Of a stretch of 14,592 bases of DNA, positions 12,866-14,592 are shown in pieces (the first letter of the stretch is position 1; the number at the start of each line of letters is the position of its first letter). Location: positions 1-14,592 of the forward strand of contig JBJKRW010000040.1 of assembly GCA_046704445.1 (NCBI GenBank), read 5' to 3'. The notes beneath the pieces are model-generated. The model saw only the letters and a list, made by a program, of their open reading frames with translations, was not told the origin of the DNA and did not search any database. Position numbers and translations under genes: made by a program. The stretch comes from JBJKRW01 sp046704445 (lineage in GTDB: Bacteria > Patescibacteriota > Microgenomatia > UBA1406 > GWC2-37-13).

Positions 12866-13603
12866 ATGAAAGGACTTATTCTTGCCGGAGGGTTGGCAAC
12901 CAGGCTCCGTCCGCTTACGTGGGTAACTAATAAACACCTCCTTCCGATCTATAACAAACCGATGATCTATTATCCGATACAGGCTATGGTAAACGCGGGA
13001 ATCAAGGAAGTGCTTGTGTCCAGTTCTCCCGATCATGCCGGTGATTTCGCTAATCTGTTGAAAACCGGGGAAGAATTCGGCCTCAGACTGTATTATGCGG
13101 TTCAACAAAATCCCAAAGGAGGCATTGCGAATGCCGTTGCGGTCGCGGAAGAATTTGCCAAGGGTGAAAAACTGCTCGTCATACTTGGGGATAATATTTT
13201 CAACACCAACCTCAAACCGACCGTGACGGAATTTGAAAAAAAACAGAAAGGTGCGATCGTATACGGAATACGCATGCCAACCGAATCAAAACAATACGGC
13301 GTTATAGAAATGGGAAAAGACGGAAAAGTACTGTCAATCGAAGAAAAACCGGAACATCCCAAATCTGATATTGCCCAAACCGGTGTATATATGTATGATA
13401 ATAGGGTTTTTGATTTCATTAAGGATCTCAAACCGTCGGGAAGAGGCGAACTGGAAGTTACCGACCTGAATAATTTTTACCTCAAGGAGGGAACGCTGGA
13501 GTGCAAGCTTCTTGACTGGTGGATAGACGCAGGAACCTCTTATGACGAACTTCTGCGAGCAAATAACATGGTTGCCGATAAAGTGAAGAACAACAAACTG
13601 TAA
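12866..13603 (+). CDS. Sugar-1-phosphate nucleotidyltransferase (RmlA-like, glucose-1-phosphate thymidylyltransferase family)
   Basis: A 245-residue cytoplasmic enzyme of the NTP_transferase family, which joins a sugar-1-phosphate to a nucleoside triphosphate to make an activated sugar, often dTDP-glucose. Motifs: nucleotide-binding loop LILAGGLATRLRPLT (4-18; Ala11 where most have Gly), then NKHLLPIYNKPMIYYPI (22-38), VILGDN with metal-binding Asp109, EEKP (159-162) near the sugar site, GELEVTDLNN (194-203), and WWIDAGTSYD with the second metal Asp221. The length fits the short thymidylyltransferase subgroup (about 235-250), lacking the C-terminal domain of E. coli RmlA (about 290). Whether the substrate is dTTP/glucose or another pair cannot be settled. 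It starts 5 nt after the small membrane protein gene with AGGT just upstream. No other dTDP-sugar genes are in view, so the rest of the pathway must lie elsewhere. Confidence 0.88.
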   Translation: MKGLILAGGLATRLRPLTWVTNKHLLPIYNKPMIYYPIQAMVNAGIKEVLVSSSPDHAGDFANLLKTGEEFGLRLYYAVQQNPKGGIANAVAVAEEFAKGEKLLVILGDNIFNTNLKPTVTEFEKKQKGAIVYGIRMPTESKQYGVIEMGKDGKVLSIEEKPEHPKSDIAQTGVYMYDNRVFDFIKDLKPSGRGELEVTDLNNFYLKEGTLECKLLDWWIDAGTSYDELLRANNMVADKVKNNKL

Positions 13604-13609
13604 GCCTGA

Positions 13610-13638
13610 TTGACTTTTTATAATTTTTTTATCACAAT
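13610..13638 (+). promoter_or_regulatory. Promoter of the YtxG/YtxH-like pair (predicted leaderless)
   Basis: TTGACT (13610-13615) as -35, exactly 17 nt, and CACAAT (13633-13638) as -10, ending 7 nt before the A of the ATG at 13645. A TATAAT at 13619-13624 is a better hexamer but lies too close to the -35 and would give a 14-nt leader; both readings are possible. Confidence 0.45.
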
Positions 13639-13644
13639 AAATCT

Positions 13645-13908
13645 ATGGATACGACACAGCTGCTGTTAACGCTCGTGCTTACCATTACAACGGTATTACT
13701 GATTGTGGTGGGCATACAACTGATACTGGTTCTTAAGGAAGTGCGTAAAACCGTCAAGAAGGTAAACGGGATTATCGAATCGTTTGAAAAACTCGGCGGA
13801 TCCATGGAACACGGATTCAGTGAGTTCATCGGGTTTTTTTCCGGAATAAAAACATTCTTTAAAGTTATCGATATCCTGCATACGCGAAAAAATGGAAAAA
13901 CAAAATAA
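13645..13908 (+). CDS. DUF948/YtxG-like small membrane protein
   Basis: An 87-residue protein: an N-terminal membrane helix (about 5-30) runs straight into an amphipathic helical segment (LILVLKEVRKTVKKVNGIIE), the arrangement typical of DUF948 proteins such as Bacillus YtxG. A second hydrophobic stretch (about 57-72) may lie on the membrane surface. The function of the family is unclear. The next gene, overlapping by 17 nt in another frame, is YtxH-like, and the ytxG-ytxH pairing in Bacillus supports both calls. The start is set by a promoter ending 7 nt upstream; no ribosome site is seen. It is followed, after the second gene, by rpoB. Confidence 0.65.
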   Translation: MDTTQLLLTLVLTITTVLLIVVGIQLILVLKEVRKTVKKVNGIIESFEKLGGSMEHGFSEFIGFFSGIKTFFKVIDILHTRKNGKTK

Positions 13909-14245
13909 TTCCGTATCAAACTTTTGGTTTGGTTTTCTGATGGGCGGTATGAGTGTTGGTGCATGTATATTTTTTTTCGGAACGAAGAAAGGAAGAAAAA
14001 CTCTCGGCAAAATGCTGGAGGTTTCGGAAAACCTCGAAGAGAACCTTCTCGGATACCTGGAAGAACTTGAAGAGGAACTTGAGGATAAAGGATCCTCCGT
14101 TCAGGAAGAGCTTAAAAAGATCGATAAGGCTGCCGCCCCCACATTAATGAACGTGCTGGATAAAATGAAAATATTGAGTCCGCGTACGGAAAAAAAGGTA
14201 AAGAAATTTTTTTTCAAGGAAAACAGGCTTGTTGAAAAGTCATAA
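13892..14245 (+). CDS. YtxH-like membrane protein with a coiled-coil tail
   Basis: A 117-residue protein with one N-terminal helix (about 11-30, FWFGFLMGGMSVGACIFFFG) followed by TKKGRKTLGKML, the short basic segment typical of YtxH-domain proteins (gly-rich helix, then a K/R-G-K/R motif). Residues about 44-80 are highly acidic and helical (EELEEELED), likely a coiled coil; the C-terminus is basic. YtxH proteins are found with general-stress operons in Firmicutes, with no defined biochemical role. The ATG lies inside the preceding gene (17-nt overlap), so translation is probably coupled. Its stop at 14245 is only 8 nt before the -35 of the rpoB promoter. Confidence 0.7.
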   Translation: MEKQNNSVSNFWFGFLMGGMSVGACIFFFGTKKGRKTLGKMLEVSENLEENLLGYLEELEEELEDKGSSVQEELKKIDKAAAPTLMNVLDKMKILSPRTEKKVKKFFFKENRLVEKS

Positions 14246-14253
14246 ATATTCTC

Positions 14254-14287
14254 TTGACTTTTCTCCGCCCTTCTTGTATGCTATAAT
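14254..14287 (+). promoter_or_regulatory. rpoB promoter with overlapping -10 elements
   Basis: TTGACT (14254-14259) pairs at 17 nt with TATGCT (14277-14282). Overlapping it is a perfect extended -10, TGCTATAAT (14279-14287), which is 22 nt from that -35 and would act largely on its own. Initiation near 14290-14295 gives an rpoB leader of about 65 nt to the ATG at 14359, the longest leader predicted in the window. Confidence 0.65.
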
Positions 14288-14299
14288 AGTTTTTTTCCT

Positions 14300-14324
14300 C
14301 CCCTTTATTTTCCGAGGGGTTTTT
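14300..14324 (+). terminator. Small hairpin plus U-run in the rpoB leader (possible attenuator)
   Basis: CCCCT (14300-14304) can pair with AGGGG (14315-14319) around a 10-nt loop, followed by five T (14320-14324). It lies downstream of the predicted rpoB start site, so it would act within the leader, as a weak attenuator, or end read-through from the YtxG/YtxH pair. The stem is only 5 bp plus one possible wobble pair. The AGGGG arm could instead serve as a ribosome site for an in-frame TTG at 14326. Confidence 0.35.
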
Positions 14325-14358
14325 ATTGTTAGTAAAAGATTTTAATTATTGCGCAGCG

Positions 14359-14592
14359 ATGAGTAAAACCGACCAATCAAAGAAAAAACCCCAGAAACAC
14401 ATTCTCCTCGGACACAAGGACCATAATCTGGAAGAACTCGACCTTATTGAAGTGCAAAAGAAATCGTGGGGTAATTTTATTGACAACAATCTCGAAGAAA
14501 TACTAAAAGAATTTTTCCCCATCGAAGACTATACCGGAAAAAAATTTATTCTTGAATTTGAGAGTCTGTATTTCGGGGAACCGCGCTACGAA
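14359..14592 (+). CDS. rpoB: DNA-directed RNA polymerase beta subunit (N-terminal fragment, cut by window edge)
   Basis: The first 78 codons run open to the window end. After a Lys/Gln-rich start, the sequence contains LIEVQKKSWGNFIDNNLEEI and then FFPIEDYTGKKFILEFESLY followed by FGEPRYE, which follow the beta-subunit N-terminal pattern (LIEVQ..SY..FL, then PIED.TG...LEF..Y.LGEP.Y). RpoB forms much of the catalytic core of RNA polymerase and pairs with the sigma factor encoded at the other end of the window. The ATG at 14359 has no Shine-Dalgarno site. An in-frame TTG at 14326, with GAGGGG ending 6 nt before it, is a serious alternative and would add 11 residues. Rifampicin-pocket and catalytic regions lie outside the window. 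Family call is firm, start codon less so. Confidence 0.92.
   Translation, partial: MSKTDQSKKKPQKHILLGHKDHNLEELDLIEVQKKSWGNFIDNNLEEILKEFFPIEDYTGKKFILEFESLYFGEPRYE

Noticed and set aside
13619..13624. TATAAT as the -10 of the YtxG-like gene
   Set aside because: It is only 3 nt from the TTGACT -35 and has no other good -35; kept only as an alternative to CACAAT at 13633-13638.
1..14592. tRNA, rRNA, CRISPR arrays, insertion sequences or attachment sites
   Set aside because: No cloverleaf, direct-repeat array, transposase or terminal inverted repeats were seen; nearly all bases belong to coding regions with gaps of about 110 nt or less.

Overview
The window looks like a compact chromosomal segment of a Candidate Phyla Radiation (Patescibacteria) bacterium, most likely in or near the Microgenomates. 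This placement is inference: it rests on tight packing, short proteins, near-absence of Shine-Dalgarno sites, and protein types common in those genomes (lamin-tail proteins, CAP-domain proteins with extra membrane segments, LytR_C fusions). A release factor 2 gene and TGA stops on several genes indicate the standard bacterial code rather than TGA recoding. There are no tRNA or rRNA genes, insertion sequences, phage genes or CRISPR arrays.

Layout. Positions 1-3702 are on the minus strand and read right to left: dnaG (primase), rpoD (primary sigma factor), a CPBP-family membrane protease and the start of a short-chain dehydrogenase cut by the window edge. dnaG-rpoD is the core of the classical macromolecular synthesis operon, without rpsU. 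A divergent intergenic region (3703-3811) separates this from a long plus-strand block: a half-size MFS-like membrane protein; a PilM-like actin-fold protein fused through one membrane helix to a LytR_C domain; prfB; a small membrane-anchored protein with a possible OB-like domain; ftsE; ftsX; and a secreted coiled-coil protein with a C39-like cysteine peptidase domain. Then come a double lamin-tail surface protein, a membrane-anchored CAP protein, a three-helix small membrane protein, a sugar-1-phosphate nucleotidyltransferase (RmlA-like), a DUF948/YtxG-like and YtxH-like pair, and the first 78 codons of rpoB.

How the genes fit together. Two information-processing modules (dnaG-rpoD and rpoB) flank a cell-envelope region. 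The ftsE-ftsX-coiled-coil peptidase run matches the logic of FtsEX-PcsB/EnvC/RipC systems, in which ATP hydrolysis in the cytoplasm drives an extracellular peptidoglycan hydrolase at division; here the hydrolase domain is C39-like. prfB next to ftsEX is a widely conserved neighbourhood. The lamin-tail/CAP/nucleotidyltransferase run looks like a surface-protein and surface-sugar cassette.

The most interesting cross-cutting signal is regulatory. Many genes that start a transcription unit have a -10-like hexamer whose last base lies 7 nt (sometimes 8-10 nt) before the first base of the start codon, with no Shine-Dalgarno site. This predicts leaderless or near-leaderless mRNAs and corrects three start codons. 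Other points are a perfect short-loop G-quadruplex motif inside the PilM-like gene and a hairpin plus U-run in the rpoB leader.
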